Positions 51,701 to 64,000 of a stretch of 64,000 nucleotides of DNA are shown here, piece by piece. Position numbers and translations under genes: made by a program. The stretch covers positions 98,840-162,839 of the forward strand of contig RQTK01000937.1 in NCBI GenBank assembly GCA_003991915.1, in the 5' to 3' direction. The notes under the pieces were generated by a model, which saw only the letters and a list, made by a program, of their open reading frames with translations, was not told the DNA's origin and ran no database searches. Positions within the stretch are counted from its first letter, which is position 1; each line of letters begins with the position of its first letter. This DNA comes from Elysia chlorotica. Lineage: Eukaryota; Mollusca; Gastropoda; Plakobranchidae.

Positions 51701-54700
51701 CTTCTTACATATTCTCACGAGAAAGTGCCCAGTTGGGAGGTGCTAAGTCAGTGAAGTAGCTGTGAGCGGAACCAGTAGTTCTAACACAGAGAGGCAGTCA
51801 ATTTGCGTGCCATGCTTAATGGATTAATACTCTTCAATTTGGTTTACAGTTATAAGAAGATTAATTTGGGGGGAGTATGGTCACTGCCTCAAGGCTTTAT
51901 CACAGAGAGAAAAAAAGAAATAGTATATTTTGGCTGTTATAGAGTTATATTACGTCTACTTTTATCACTTCCATTATTTTCATGATGTGGGCCCTTATTT
52001 CCTTTCAGGTTTGTTAATACTGTAGCCTTCCACCCCAGTGGGACCTGCATTGCCTCTGGGTCTACTGAGGGAGGCTTGAAGATATGGGATATCCGCATGA
52101 ACAAAATTTTGCAAAATTATACAGGTTGGATTTCATAATCGTTAATTTTAGCAAATATAATATTTTTGTATTGTACATTCAGAGAGGAAATTGTTTATAA
52201 ATCTGTCACTGTTAATGTACCGGCATCATATTGGACTTAAAATTAGAAGCAAAATTTAAATTCAGAAACTTTTGCTAACCTTGTTAAAAGTAATATTGGA
52301 AGTGTGTGCTTTATGGTGCTTTATGCATAAGGTGGATTGGGAGTTTCAAATTGTGCTTTGAATCTTTAGTAGAGGAGGCAAAGCTCTATCCTATTTTAAT
52401 ATTCTCTAGGTCTCAAGAAAGATTATTGAAGGTGACAGGATCTCAGAGTGGGATAGTTGGGACTTGGTCGGTTTGTCGCATTATGTGAACACCCACCCAA
52501 CCAATAGGGAAAACTGTGACGACCTAAACGAGGCTTGAACCCACACCGTTCCCATTAGAAGCCCATTCTACCCTTCCATATTTGTACTTTTACTATTCTA
52601 TTCTTTTCCGTAATAATCTCTGTGGGTTTTCAATATGTAATGATTATTGTTCTGTAACCCATGTAACCACAATGACAATTTTACATGTTCCTTGGATGGA
52701 CAATGAAAGTATGTAACTTATCTTACATTTTTTTTCCTCCTTTCAGCTCACACAGGCTCAGTAAATAAGCTCTCATTCCACGCGAGCGGCAACTACCTGC
52801 TGACTGGTTCAGATGACGCCACACTCAAGATCTTCGACTTGCTGGAGGGTCGCATATTCTACACCTTACACGGACACCAGGTGATCAAATAATTATGATA
52901 CTTAAATACAAAGATGAAGAAGGTCAATAGTTTTTATATTGGTGATTATTATCTTCAAGTTGTTATATTAATTCTGAACAAGCCATTTTTTTTTAATTCT
53001 TAATTTGAAACTTTGAAAAATGTTGTGATGTTCTTTTAGGTCTGCTTTGAAATTTTAATTGTTATTTTTCAACGTTTACATACACTATCATATGTCCATT
53101 TTTTGTTTTACCATCCAGGGTCCAATAACAGCAGCAAGTTTCTCCAGGGATGGAAATTATTTTGCTTCTGGTGGAAATGATGAGCAGGTCAGAGAATAAA
53201 GATAGATTTCAAGTTATTGTTGGGTGTTTGATAAACTACCTTTACTTCTTACATTTCTTACTTTTATGAATGTTAGTAGGTTTTATTCAGTGATCCCACT
53301 CATGTACTCATGTATGAGTACTGTTTAGTTTTTAGATTTGAATAGCATATCTATTTTCTTATCCTGAAAATTTTCAAATTTCACTCACTAATTATGTAAT
53401 AGGCATATTGTTAATAATCTATTAACTTCATATTTCTGTCATCTACATGAATTCTGTGAGCTAAGGGTTGCAGAGATTAAGCTGGTCACCATAGGATCAA
53501 GCTTAAATATAATTATGCTTCAACAATACATTCCTCAACAACAACAAAAACAAAAACAAAACTTTACATTGGTCACTTTATTTTGAATGCCTTGATTCTG
53601 TTAGACATTACTGAACTTCTTAATAATACTGATTTATCTGACTTAATATGTTTTATGTTTAGGTGTTGGTATGGAAAACCAATTTTGATCAAATTCGCGA
53701 AGGCAACACCAGCAGTAATAACGCCAAGACAAAGCGTAAGCGTGACAGACCACTGGGATCCCACCCGACCGTGGAGGATATTCCCCCTAGGCAGGACAGA
53801 ATTTCCCCTCGCCCTCTTGCAGATTCAAACACAGTATGATACGTATGCATTACTTCCTAAATATGCAAAACAATAAGGCAATCTGTTTCATCTTTTCATA
53901 AGTTAGATTTAGAATGCCACAGGAAGTTTGAACTAGGAACTTTGAAAAAACATCACCAAACAAGCAAAAAAATACACCTGCATAATTATCTAACTACATA
54001 TTATATAAACTCAATGCATAAGACATTGTGTTTATTTTTATATAGCACAGTATATTGTGTTTATCAATTGATAAATATTGCAACTGATTATAACTGAGAA
54101 GGTAAAATAGGGTTCTATTTATGTTCAGAAAAAACAACAAAGTCAACACTTACATAATGATTGTCTAAAATTAGATCGATAAATGTTGTATCAGGAACTT
54201 TTTGAAAGAGTTTTATTAGTCTTTATTTTGTTTCTTATAATTATTGTCGCTTTGAGATATTATTCATATACATAGTTTTTATTAAATTTCATTATTGTGT
54301 TTTGCAGGTGGATGCAAGACAGGAAATAAGGCGTCTTGATGATGTTACTCATGGAATAACAAATGTGATACCGGTGAGTTAATTTGTAAAAAGAATAAAA
54401 ATAGTTTATTGACTACTTTTAAATAATTTGTTCACAGTGCCATGTTATGAGCTAAAAGTTAAGCATATGCTAAAATGCCTTCTAGGGAAGAAGATCTCTC
54501 CTATTGTGACACATATTCCCAAAAAGGATTCTAAGACCTATAAAGCCAGATAATTCATAATATGCTGCCATGCAGAGAAAAGTGGGTATACCTAGACCTT
54601 TGTCACAAAAAGATGCATTATACTGACATTGATCTAACCAAGAACAAACGATTTTGGCGTGATTGTGGAAGAGAACCCATGACATCTTATTTGAAGCTGG

Positions 54701-56086
54701 TCTCCATGCATAAAAATGTTCCTAATAGTAATAGTGAAGTAGATTCACAGCTTGTGGTAAAAAAAAAAAGTTTTTTTAAGTTTTTTTTTTTCTCAATTTA
54801 AATTAAAATGCATATATTTGGACATTTTCTTCAAAATTTCCTGTGGTAAGGGCAAGGGTACAAAGCATGACATACGAATAGGGTCCAGGGTTTACATTCT
54901 TCTTGTATTTGTTATTCCTTAGCAGACGAGCACTTCTATGGATGACCTGGGGAAGAGCTCAGCTATCTCTGAGTCATCCACCATGCGGTCTAGCAAGTCT
55001 ATTGAGAGCCAGCTGCCCGAACAATTGACAACCTTCATGCATCATGTGGCGGGCCAACTGGATATTCTCACTCAGGTACGTCAACCAAGAATTACATGTA
55101 TTTATTTGGTAAAAATATTAATGGTTGTCAATAAAAATAATTGATGCTAATAAGGAAGCACCAATGCTAAGATAAAAGCCGGTTGGACGGAGCTGAAGAG
55201 GATCAGCCAGAACTCAGTTTGGTGGAGGGGAGTTGCTGTGGCCTTATGTTCCACAGGGAATCAAAAGAATTAAACGAACTCATTAATCAGGAATGAAATT
55301 TTGCTAAAAGTTATTCTACTTTCTTAGAAGACATGAGAGTTGTTCAACAAGCAGAAATGTCATAGCGTCATCTTGTAGCTTGTAGTAGATCTAAATAACA
55401 TTTCCGTTTGTGCATTTCATATTTGCCTTTTAAGACTAGAATAAGCAGCACAGTTTAGCATTACTCAATCCCCTTGCTTGATGAGCTAACTTGAAACTAA
55501 ATTATAGTTCATGTCTTCTAACTACGTTCCACAGCTCTCAGTGAACTCACATTCCAAGTAGCTTGAAAAAGGAAGATATTAAATAAATAGGAACTTGATC
55601 AATAACTTATTCTTTTGTACTATCAAGAAATAAAATAAAAAAACATTATTTGAGACGTTTTAAATATTAGTCTCAATTTACCCTAGTTTAATAAACTGGT
55701 TGTGGCGTATCAGACGCATATTCTCCAGCAACCTATGATTGAATTTTTTCCAAATAATCAAGGGGAAAAAAACAACAACAGGGAGAAGTTTTGATTTTAA
55801 TAATTATCTAAATTTCTCTTGGTCTTATTACTTACTTCTATTTTTCTTATATAAACTCCCTCTGTAATTTTTTAACTTTTATTTCTCTAGCTAACTAACT
55901 AGATGTATGTATTATGAAAATGTAAATGAACTGATTAATACATATATAATTGTGTATTAAATCTAGTACTCTTTTTTTTTTTCAATTTAGACTGTCTCCT
56001 TACTAGAACAAAGATTGACCATGACGGAGAACAAGCTATCTGAATTCATCACGGATGGGGGATCAAAAGTCCAACGAAATTCTTAA
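45788..56086 (+). CDS. POC1: POC1 centriolar WD40 protein
   Basis: A centriole and basal-body protein needed in the known family for centriole stability and cilia. Exons: 45788-45799, 46218-46302, 46808-46887, 47217-47308, 47531-47639, 48282-48352, 49116-49223, then one copy of the repeated block (50337-50452, 51049-51182, 51575-51643 or 52009-52124, 52747-52880, 53119-53187), 53663-53833, 54308-54373, 54926-55075, 55991-56086. Using one block gives 1359 nt and 452 aa (human POC1A 407, POC1B 478). Seven WD repeats fill about residues 10-296 ([42 protein letters not shown]). A Ser/Arg/Pro-rich linker follows. The C-terminal coiled-coil motif ([20 protein letters not shown]) is diagnostic of POC1. 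At the 54926 acceptor, 'tagcag' offers a NAGNAG choice of one extra Gln. Confidence 0.94.
48432..48596. mobile_element. TTAA MITE-like element, decayed end
   Basis: Starts TTAACCTTTTCACTTAACAT and ends 'acatgatgggaaaagatt', an inverted version of the start with the final TTAA mutated. It lies in a POC1 intron. Confidence 0.5.
49940..50231 (-). mobile_element. Intact-looking tRNA-derived SINE in POC1 unit A
   Basis: The reversed tRNA-like head at 50140-50222 is well preserved: 'gccgatggcagagtggttaa' on the minus strand (A box) and 'gcgggttcgatccccgtcc' (B box), with a long variable arm as in Leu/Ser tRNAs. The element is flanked by agagagaaa at 49931-49939 and 50232-50240, a likely target duplication. 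Unit B has the empty site ('cagagagaaaaaaagaaata' near 51905). Confidence 0.85.
50640..50880 (-). mobile_element. SINE remnant in POC1 unit A
   Basis: Contains 'ctcagagtgggatagttggg', 'cacccaaccaatagggaaaa' and a reversed B-box-like 'gaggcttgaacccacaccat'. The copy in unit B is at about 52350-52575, so this insertion predates the POC1 duplication, unlike the SINE at 49940. Confidence 0.6.
54505..54700 (-). mobile_element. SINE remnant
   Basis: Contains 'gctgccatgcagagaaaagt', 'gcattatactgacattgatc' and a degenerate reversed B-box ('gaagagaacccatgacatct'). POC1 intron. Confidence 0.5.
55170..55560. mobile_element. LINE-tail-like segment and dispersed repeat
   Basis: Positions 55175-55270 ('ggatcagccagaactcagtt', 'gttgctgtggccttatgttc') match the segment near 24660. 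Positions 55290-55560 match the repeat found at 28650-28847 and 29037-29092. Their adjacency here suggests one element, with a LINE coding tail plus its 3' UTR. Confidence 0.55.
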
Positions 56087-56725
56087 AAACATTTATCTGC
56101 ACTATTCAATTTAAGATGATGAATGTGCATCTTCATTAGATATGAATATAAATAGAAATTAGAGGGACCAATATTTTGTTTGTACATTTTTCTAACATTG
56201 AAATTTTATTATTTTGTGGATATAAATGATAATCTTACATGAACCATCATTTTTTTTTTTTAATGAACTAATATCTTTCCCGATCTATCTAGTCTACTTT
56301 AATGGTAATTGTCTTAAATATTAGACCAAGATTTTGTATGAGAAACTCATAAAATGAGGGAGAAAATTATGGCTGCAGTAAGCTGTCTTATTCAGATGAA
56401 TGGGAAGAGAATTCCAGGAAACAAAGACAAAAGGAAAAAAAAGTGACATAAAAACCTTGCAGCTAATGGAAAAAGTAAGATCGTTTTGCCATGAAATTTT
56501 ATGAAGTTGAAAGCTGACCTGGGTTATTTTGGGGGATTTTTTGTTTGTTGTTTTTTTTTTTTGTGTAAGTGCCTACTTTTGCTTGTTTTGTTTGTTTTTT
56601 CTTCTCTGAATTTCTGTAAAAATTTGTTCACTGCATTATACATATACTAGGAAAGATTTATCTGTACTGTACATATTTTTTTACAATGTTTTTAACATTG
56701 GATATTTAACTAATCTGTAACTCAT

Positions 56726-56731
56726 AATAAA
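56726..56731 (+). terminator. Poly(A) signal of POC1
   Basis: AATAAA about 640 bp after the POC1 stop. No earlier canonical AATAAA stands out between the stop and this site. Confidence 0.5.
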
Positions 56732-57054
56732 CTCCGTCCATAGATGTCATAATGCCTTTTGTATTATTTATTATTTTTTATGATCAAATCTTTTGTTGCG
56801 ATTTATGTTTATTAAAATGTTTATTTATTAAGGAAGTCTGAATATCTCAAGACCTAAAAAAAATTTAAGGCAAATAATAAATAAAGCCATATAAAATAGC
56901 TTGTTACAAAGTTAGTTGCTAGGGTTTAATTCATTCAAACTGTATTATTATATGAAAAACCCAAATTTATGATGACTTTTTTTAATCAGCATTTTACTTT
57001 TGAAAGGTACACACACAAACACACATATGTGTCGAACAAAAATCACCAAAAGAC

Positions 57055-57387
57055 ACATACATCAGCATCACATCAAACGAATTCAAAACAAGATACAACC
57101 AACACACATCAAGCTTCAGATTAGAACATAAAAAATCAGCCACAACACTAAGTGAACTAATATGGGAATTAAAAGAACAAAATATTGAATACAAAATTTC
57201 ATGGGACATCATCGAAAAAGCAGAGCCCTACTCCCAGAATTCGAGAAAGCGAGCGGTGCAACCTATGCATTTTAGAAAACTTTTACATCCTCAAGCTAAG
57301 TTAGTAAAACCAAGCCTCAACAAAAGAAGAGAGCTTGCCCGCTCCGCTATGAACACTTACTCCAAAACTTCAAAAAACAAGCGCTAG
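57055..57387 (+). mobile_element. Penelope-like element remnant: GIY-YIG endonuclease
   Basis: An open frame of 111 codons ending TAG at 57387. It starts TYISITSNEFKTRYNQHTSS, continues with LSELIWELKEQNIEYKISWD, and ends LNKRRELARSA...SKNKR. This layout (YIG-type start, Arg-Tyr-x-x-His, 'LS..IW.LK', and LNKR.EL near the C-terminus) is the GIY-YIG endonuclease found at the C-terminus of Penelope-type retroelements. The expected Cys pair after 'YS' is lost (NSRKRAVQ), and no reverse transcriptase is visible upstream, so it is 5'-truncated and inactive. Confidence 0.75.
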
Positions 57388-58149
57388 AAAAGGGGGCGAT
57401 ACATGCAACTAAACGCCAGTTACGCGAGATATATACTTTCCTGCATTTTATGAGGCTCTATTTCCACACACAGGGGAGTTTCATACAGTAATCAACATGC
57501 CCAGTTTATGAGCCAATCTTAAACATTAAGTGGTTAATTCTGTAGAAAGTCACATGGCTTGCAAATTTTAAAATAGAACTTTTGATGAATAATATTGGGT
57601 AAAAACCTTGTTTTCAATCTTTAAACAAAAAGTTCATAGCCATCAACTCAATTTCTTGCTCATACTCTTCTGGCAAGTGGCAACATTAAAAATTCACCCA
57701 CACACCATAAAGACCAAAAATATCCTAAATTCTCCATTTTCTAAAAGTATGTGATACAACAAAAGCATCAAATGCACGAAAATTGTTACAACCAAAAACG
57801 CTTAAAAGAACATTTTACAGTGTATGCCTATGTAGGATCTGAGTCTACCAAATTATCACTAACCATGATCGATACCAATTTGAATGTACAAAAAGAGCAG
57901 CTATCAGAAACACGAAAGGAAAGAGCATATATTTCAAAAGGTCTCCAATAATTATTGTATCCTATGGAGAAACACTAACTTGTTTTACACCTTGAGTGAG
58001 TAAATGTTCTTAAATAAATTTTCCAAATAACATTACCTGATAAATTCATGATTTGAACCATGCCTCATATTAAACGCATGTGCAATTTGTTCAAGTCATC
58101 AATAGCGAAGCTGCCTCCTAGTTTACATATAACGTCTCATAGGTTGTCA

Positions 58150-58325
58150 ATGAGTATCCTATACTGCAATTCTACTTCAGAGTCAGAGCGAGATCCCCAG
58201 GGCTTGACTGATCCTATTAGTTCTACTCACACCAACCCAATAAATAGAAAAGAAATGGCTTGATCAGAGATTCGAACAAGGGACTTCTGGAGAGAAGCTC
58301 CTTCGTTCTACTGACTCAGTGACTG
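58150..58325 (-). mobile_element. tRNA-headed SINE remnant
   Basis: Contains 'caccaacccaataaatagaa', a reversed B box ('agattcgaacaagggacttc') and a reversed A-box side ('cgttctactgactcagtgac'). Confidence 0.6.
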
Positions 58326-58589
58326 AGCTTCCTTTACTGTGATATGTTGACTCTCAAATCTGGTTTTATATGAACCTGGACTTTATCTGTGGCAGGTTTC
58401 TGCCCGTTTCTAAGTACATGTACAGCATATTCAGAACAAATGGTCTCAAACCGAATAGCACACTTTGAAAACTAATACAAAATGTATGAGAGAAAATTAA
58501 AGCTGATATAATTTAGAAATTACGTAGTGATAGAAGGTAAATTTTAACTGACGGTTTATTGAAGATGAGTTAAGATATATCACAGTGTC

Positions 58590-59130
58590 TACTTACTTTA
58601 CTATCCAGCGTTGTTTGGAGGACCGTTTGCTGTCCGTATTGCTTTGAGTACTATGGATCGCCATACTTCTCATCTCTCCGTATTGATGTATACTTCTGTG
58701 CTATTTTTTGGTCAATTCCTTGATGTTGTCTATATATCCTGCTTAAAGGACGTTCTCTACTCTTACAACCCTCGATCTTACTATGTAGAACATCTTTCAT
58801 TAGCATGCATTTATTTCTGCAGGCATTCAAAAGAAAAATAATTTCCCTTTCTTAGTGGTGCTTAGAAGAAGTATTGGAACATTCAGTTCGTTTAGAATGC
58901 TGTCGTTTGTTCTTTTTTTCCCCAACGTATTCTTAGGAGACGTCTGTAGAACGTCCTCCTCCCTTTCTCAAAGTGTCCATCCCTCCGCTCCATAAGTCAA
59001 AACTGTCCACACCAAACGTTACATGATGTTCATTTTTAGCTTTTTTTGATGTCTTTATCCTTCCATATATTGTTAAAGTCTATTATTATTCTCTTTGCCA
59101 CTGAAATCCTCGTGTTAATACCTGTAGAGC
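58590..59130 (-). mobile_element. Decayed LINE ORF2 C-terminus
   Basis: The minus-strand translation in shifting frames gives strings typical of a LINE reverse-transcriptase C-terminus: ISVAKRII near 59100, RLVWTVLTYGAEGW near 59000, YRRLLRIRWGKKRTNDSILN near 58930, and EVWRSIVLKAIRTANGPPN near 58640. Stops and frameshifts show decay. It lies between POC1 and ISY1. Confidence 0.7.
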
Positions 59131-59620
59131 AGTCATCAGTGTCACATTGCCTATCTTTGATTGAAATTATACATGTAGTTACAAAATATATCTGAAATAT
59201 GCTACACATTTTTTATGGTCAATGGTATTTTGTATTGTAATTACTAATTACTCTACATTAATCTACAGTGTAGGTTAATTGTATCATTATTATTACATGA
59301 CTGCTTCGTCTAAATGCTGCTTCCTTCTTGTTCTTTGAGTAATTCCCTTTATATATTGGATATATACACACTTCCATAAACTCTAAACAAAAAAGGGAGA
59401 TCACCCTCAACTATTTTTAGTATTCTACCAGATTCAAGCCTGTGAATGTGAATGTGAATCGACGAGTACGACGACTGACGTGAAGTCGAAACCAACGTAT
59501 ATTTCTATTGAAATCACCAAAGCTCTCTTTTTAGAGTTGAATCTCAATAAATAACATTTCAGGAATACATTGCGATAAAGGAGACCAACAAATTAAGCCT
59601 CACATTCTAATTTATATAAA

Positions 59621-62600
59621 ATGGTGAGTGGTTGATAGGGCCCTAGAGTGTTATTGTCGAAAAATTTCAAGATTAGATCGAGAATCTAGATCTATACGCA
59701 CTAGAATCTAGATATATTATAAGTATTGCATTTCTATCAATCTAATCAACAGAAACGCTGTATATCGCAATATTTTTCTTTTTTTTTTCACATTGTATAC
59801 AATCTTCCTTGAGACCTAGATCTAGAAAACGTGTTACAACTAGGAAGGGGTCTCCCATTCTTTGTCTGTTTATCCAAATACTAGCCTAGAATCTAACACT
59901 TTTAGTGGAAGAAACAGTATAGACTGATGTATATAGCCTAGTATGTATATAAAAGTTTGGACAAACTCTATATAAAGGGATTTCATACTAGATCCAGTGG
60001 TAGCACTTGTTAGCACTAGGTGCTGTTTTGTCATAGGAATGGCAACATTTCATATAAATGGGTTAAAAATTTTCTTTAGTGACGAAATGTGGAAACAAAA
60101 ATCTGAGCTATAACTTGATAAAAGTTGTTTATTGTGAAACTTCCATAGAGTTAATGAGAACCCAGAGGAAGCTCTTTTAAATGCTTGCCACTTTTGAAAA
60201 GAGTCAAAGAGTCGTAGATTAGAGTAAAATATTGCCACAGGTTTGTAACACTATTTGCATGCTTATGATATTATTTGACAGTGTTTTGATCACGACCTTG
60301 TTTTTTTATTTTTCTTCAGGCGCGAAACAGTGAAAAGGCCATGTAAGTGTAACCTTTTAATCTTGATATGAAATCAGTCGTCCTTTTCTCTTGTCGGGTG
60401 GTAATTTAGTTTACCTTTTTAATTTATGAAATATTATCCTGTTAGAAAAAGCTCTTTCGTAAACATTGGAATATTTTGTAATTTAATATGTTTTTAGTAG
60501 TAGGTTAATTTTATAATTTCCTCCCACAGTAGTAATTGTAATTGGTACTCCTGCACCATTCCAGATACCATATAATTTTTTCTTCTTCAATCCCTAATTC
60601 AGACAGAGTAGACCTGTAAAGTAAGGTGGTATTTATATATATATAATGATCTGTTCTCCACATGTTTCCTATCTTTCTTGTTGGTAGAGTGAGAATATAA
60701 ATATTTTAACATTGAAAAAGTCAGGACTACAATTCTACTGACTACTCGAAATGCTACTTTACATCACACTGTCATTATTTTCTTTGTTTGTTTTTTTTCT
60801 ATTTCATTTTGTTTTCGTCACAAATATGATTACATTTTATTGGAAGGCTGTTAACAGCTGAATATATTGTTTAAAAACCTTAAACAGAAACCTTTTTTTT
60901 TTAATCCTCAGGACAACTCTAGCTCGATGGAGAGCGTCACAGGCTGGAGTGTCTTTAAAAGACAAAGTATGCAAATAGCAATACGCTGATATTCATACCT
61001 TTTACCAGCTCCACTTTTGTCTCCCCTTTCCCCTTCTTTTTTTCCTTTTTTTTTATAATGGAACAGAAGAGATATAATATGGAACCAGGAAGCCATTGTG
61101 CACAAGTGCAGACTTTAGGCTTGACTCATTTCTTAAACTTTTATTGAAAATTGTCATATATATTATACATTTGCTTAATAATATGTTTTTGTAATAGATG
61201 GGGGGAAAATATAAATAATTTCTTTATGGATTAGATCCGTTATATAAAAAATGTTTTGGTTTACCAGGGAATATTCATTTTATTTAATTTTTTAATATTT
61301 TGTCACAAGCATGGAATCTAAGAATGATGAAGCCTATTTTTTTTTCTCCTTTTTATTTCGTTCATATTTAGTCTAAATCAAGATAAATTAAAGTAGTTGC
61401 ACATTAGGCCTTTAAAAACAAAACAAAAATGATGTTTCCAATGCTAAGTTAACCTTTGATGGCTATAATTAAATAATAAGACTGAGCTCAGGCAAATAAT
61501 TTCAGCATGATTTAGGTAGAACGGTTCACCTCAATTAAATGGTCATTTATGTTTTGTGGTATTGAGAACACAAGTTTAACTAATGCTTTACAAATTTTAG
61601 GATCGCAGACCATACCTAGCCACTGATTGTGACAATCTCCAAGAGGCAGAGAAATGGAGAAGACAAATCATCGGAGAGATTTCACGAAAAGTGGCACAGA
61701 TTCAAAACGGTGTGTTAGACAGACTAACATTTTTATTTATTTTGTGGAAAAAATTTCTTTGCATTACATTGTGGCTAGTAGTAATAAGGCAGTGTACTCA
61801 TTATTGATAGACGCATGTGCTATATTGATGCCTTTTATTTTAAAATTTGTAACAAATTCCAGAAATAGCATTCTTTGGTAATTATCTCATGAAGAATTTT
61901 TTTTATTTATGCATTGTGTTGATGTCAGTTGAGTATGAGAGGAAATTGCTGCAGAGGATATAAATCTTTAATTGCAGTTAAATTTTTTTTCTTTCATGTA
62001 AAATGTTTTTCCTGATGTTAATTTGAACAAGGAGGCATGTTTGTGTGTTATCTTGTTCTCGCTTCTCATAAATTCTTATAAATTCTTAAGGGTTTTTTTT
62101 TATTTCTTTCAACAGGATTATCTTCGTTAGAATGTGGTAGACATATATAATATTTGCATCATATATTTTATGATATACAGTGTATGTTAAAATACATTCC
62201 AACTGATGTCTTCACTATGTCTAACCATCTATTTCTTTATCTTCAGCTGGTCTGGGAGAGTTCAAGCTTAGAGACCTCAACGATGAAATCAATAAGTTAT
62301 TGAGAGAGAAAGGGCACTGGGAAGATCATATCAAAGAACTTGGAGGCCCTGATTACTACGTAAAAGATTTTGTTGTTGTTGTTTTTTTTCCTTAAAGATT
62401 GTTTGTTTGCTTTTTCTTTTTGCAATATGTTCTTAAAGATTGTTTATTTGCCTTCCCTTTTTTCTTTGTCATTATTATTGGATAAACTAAATTTCAGAGC
62501 TCAACTATTTAAAATAGATTTAAGAGAGAGAACATGTTTTAGCTACGAGAATCAGGCTTCATTTTAAATTTGGTATGATTTTGTATGAGAAGAAGAGCTC

Positions 62601-64000
62601 TTCTGAAAGGCATTTCATGTCAAGGTGATTGTTATTTTTTTGCATTTATTTTTTTTCCTTTTTCCTCAGCAACTTAAATCTTTTGCTAAAAAATTAACTC
62701 ATAAATCCTGAAATGGCTCTTGAAATTGGCGATGTAAATAAAGCAATGGCAGAGAAAAAATTGTTGTTTTTACATAATTTTTGTGCGTCCTATTTGAATC
62801 ATTTTCAGAAAACTGGTCCCAAAATGATGGACAACGATGGTAAAGAAGTGCCTGGCAACAGAGGATACAAGTATGCACTTTTTTTCTGTAATGCTAAAAT
62901 GAAAATGTTTAAGAAAGTGTCACGTCTCCTTAGAATATGAATTTACACCAGTGATCATTCAGATATTTAATAATTTCCTCTTTCAGTATACCTAAAGATA
63001 AGGTGATATCAACCTAGTGCTGGAATTAAAGAAGCTTTGAATGTATTTGAATTATTATGTTTGAACTGTTGTCTTTTCCTTCGATGTTCATTCTTATTTC
63101 AATAAATTCTTTTTAGTTGTAAAACTATGGCCACTAACTCTTGATTCCCCAACAATCATTCAAAGATTATGGGGCCTTGTTTTTCAGCTGTTAACCACTT
63201 GAGTGCACAGGGGTCGAATTTGACCCCTTTAGAGAAAATACTACACATTTATATGTTCATTACAGTGAATACATTTTCATTCATTGGTTCAAATAATCTT
63301 TGACTGTCACTTTGAGAACATAATTTATTGGCATTTAATTATAAAGGTATGTCAAATTTATCGACAGTTATGGGTACATCATTTCTAAAAAATATACCTG
63401 AGCACTCGAAGTACTTAAATATAAATCTTGTTCGTTTTTTATGATATTGTTTCTTTGTTAACAGATACTTTGGTGCTGCTAAAGATCTGCCAGGAGTAAG
63501 AGAACTTTTTGAACAAGAACGTAAGTCTGTGAAGTCTTTTGGCATGTATTTTAATTAATCTCACACTAGTCCTGTATAAATCTAGTTTGACCTAGTGTTA
63601 TGATCCTAAAAAAAAGTATGTTCAATTTTTATTTTTCAGAAGGGAACATAGAATTATTATTTGTTTATGAAAGATTTTTTAAATCTTAAAGTATGAAAAA
63701 TGTGTTGCTAGTTGAAACATCAAATTATACCAACACGAGAGGGGCTTATCAAGAGGTGATTAAATATTTTGAGTTAAAATTTGGATTTAATGTAATTCAA
63801 AGAATTATTCAGATACAAGTTAAGAATCCATTGGATTGTACCTGTACAATAATTGGTTTAGCTTTTTTTCCCAAAAAGTTAAAAATTAATTTTCAAATTT
63901 CTACGTTAACACTTTATTTTTGTTAGCTCCTCCCCCGCCTCGTAAAAACCGTGCCGAGCTGATGAAAGACATTGACGCTGATTACTATGGATGCAGGGAT
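59621..64000 (+). CDS. ISY1: ISY1 pre-mRNA splicing factor, N-terminal part (cut by window edge)
   Basis: A component of the NineTeen/XAB2-associated spliceosome that acts around the catalytic steps of splicing in the nucleus. Exons: 59621-59623 (ATG only), 60320-60342, 60912-60966, 61601-61709, 62247-62359, 62809-62870, 63465-63520, 63927-64000 and onward. Phases close over 165 codons. Diagnostic strings: MARNSEKAMTTLARWRASQA, EKWRRQIIGEISRKVAQIQN, GLGEFKLRDLNDEINKLLRE, KGHWEDHIKELGGPDYY, GKEVPGNRGYKYFGAAKDLP and PPPPRKNRAELMKDIDADYY. These match ISY1 (human 285 aa) almost without gaps. The first coding exon holds only the start codon before its gtgagt donor. The C-terminal about 120 residues lie beyond the window. 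Confidence 0.96.

Larger units (their letters stand above)
49751..53255. repeat. Tandem duplication of a three-exon POC1 block
   Basis: Unit A is about 49751-51725 and unit B about 51726-53255, both starting 'tgcccagttgggaggtgcta'. Each holds the three exons encoding residues 186-292 (part of WD repeat 5 through 7). Exon differences between units are synonymous (for example AAC/AAT, CAT/CAC, TTT/TTC, GAC/GAT), so both encode the same protein. The introns differ by small indels and one SINE. Confidence 0.92.

Overview
The window is eukaryotic nuclear DNA: AT-rich, with long introns bounded by GT-AG, many microsatellites, and tRNA-headed SINE, LINE and MITE-like debris. The gene content (MOV10L1, an ARMC10-like protein, POC1, ISY1) is animal. 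The SINE style and the repeated AGATCTAGATCT motifs suggest a mollusc, probably a gastropod; this placement is inference and the species is not known.

Layout. (1) 1-7200 has no convincing gene, only CT microsatellites and SINE remnants. (2) 7203-8857, minus: a small three-exon candidate gene of about 97 aa, function unknown. (3) 10848-30138, plus: a complete MOV10L1/Armitage-type RNA helicase in 22 coding exons (1012 aa). All splice phases close, and all helicase motifs are visible. (4) 30139-35723: intergenic repeats. (5) 35724-44336, minus: an ARMC10-like protein with an N-terminal membrane anchor, an acidic middle and a C-terminal ARM domain. Its last exon is present twice. (6) 45788-56086, plus: POC1, a centriolar WD40 protein of 452 aa. 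A three-exon block is present twice. (7) 56087-59620: repeats, including a Penelope-type GIY-YIG remnant and a LINE remnant. (8) 59621-64000, plus: the first 165 residues of the splicing factor ISY1, cut by the window edge.

The genes do not form an operon or pathway. Two pairs are head to head (small gene/MOV10L1, ARMC10-like/POC1), and MOV10L1 and the ARMC10-like gene are tail to tail.

The most unusual signal is how exon edges have been duplicated. In MOV10L1, one exon's acceptor end is repeated about six times upstream, another exon's donor end is repeated five times downstream, and a third acceptor end is duplicated once. A further MOV10L1 exon is split by inserted repeat DNA, and reading phase allows two rescues: a 20-nt microexon or an in-frame run of 18 tyrosines. 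POC1 and the ARMC10-like gene carry larger tandem duplications of whole exons. The POC1 copies cannot be joined in frame, so they must be mutually exclusive or an assembly artefact.
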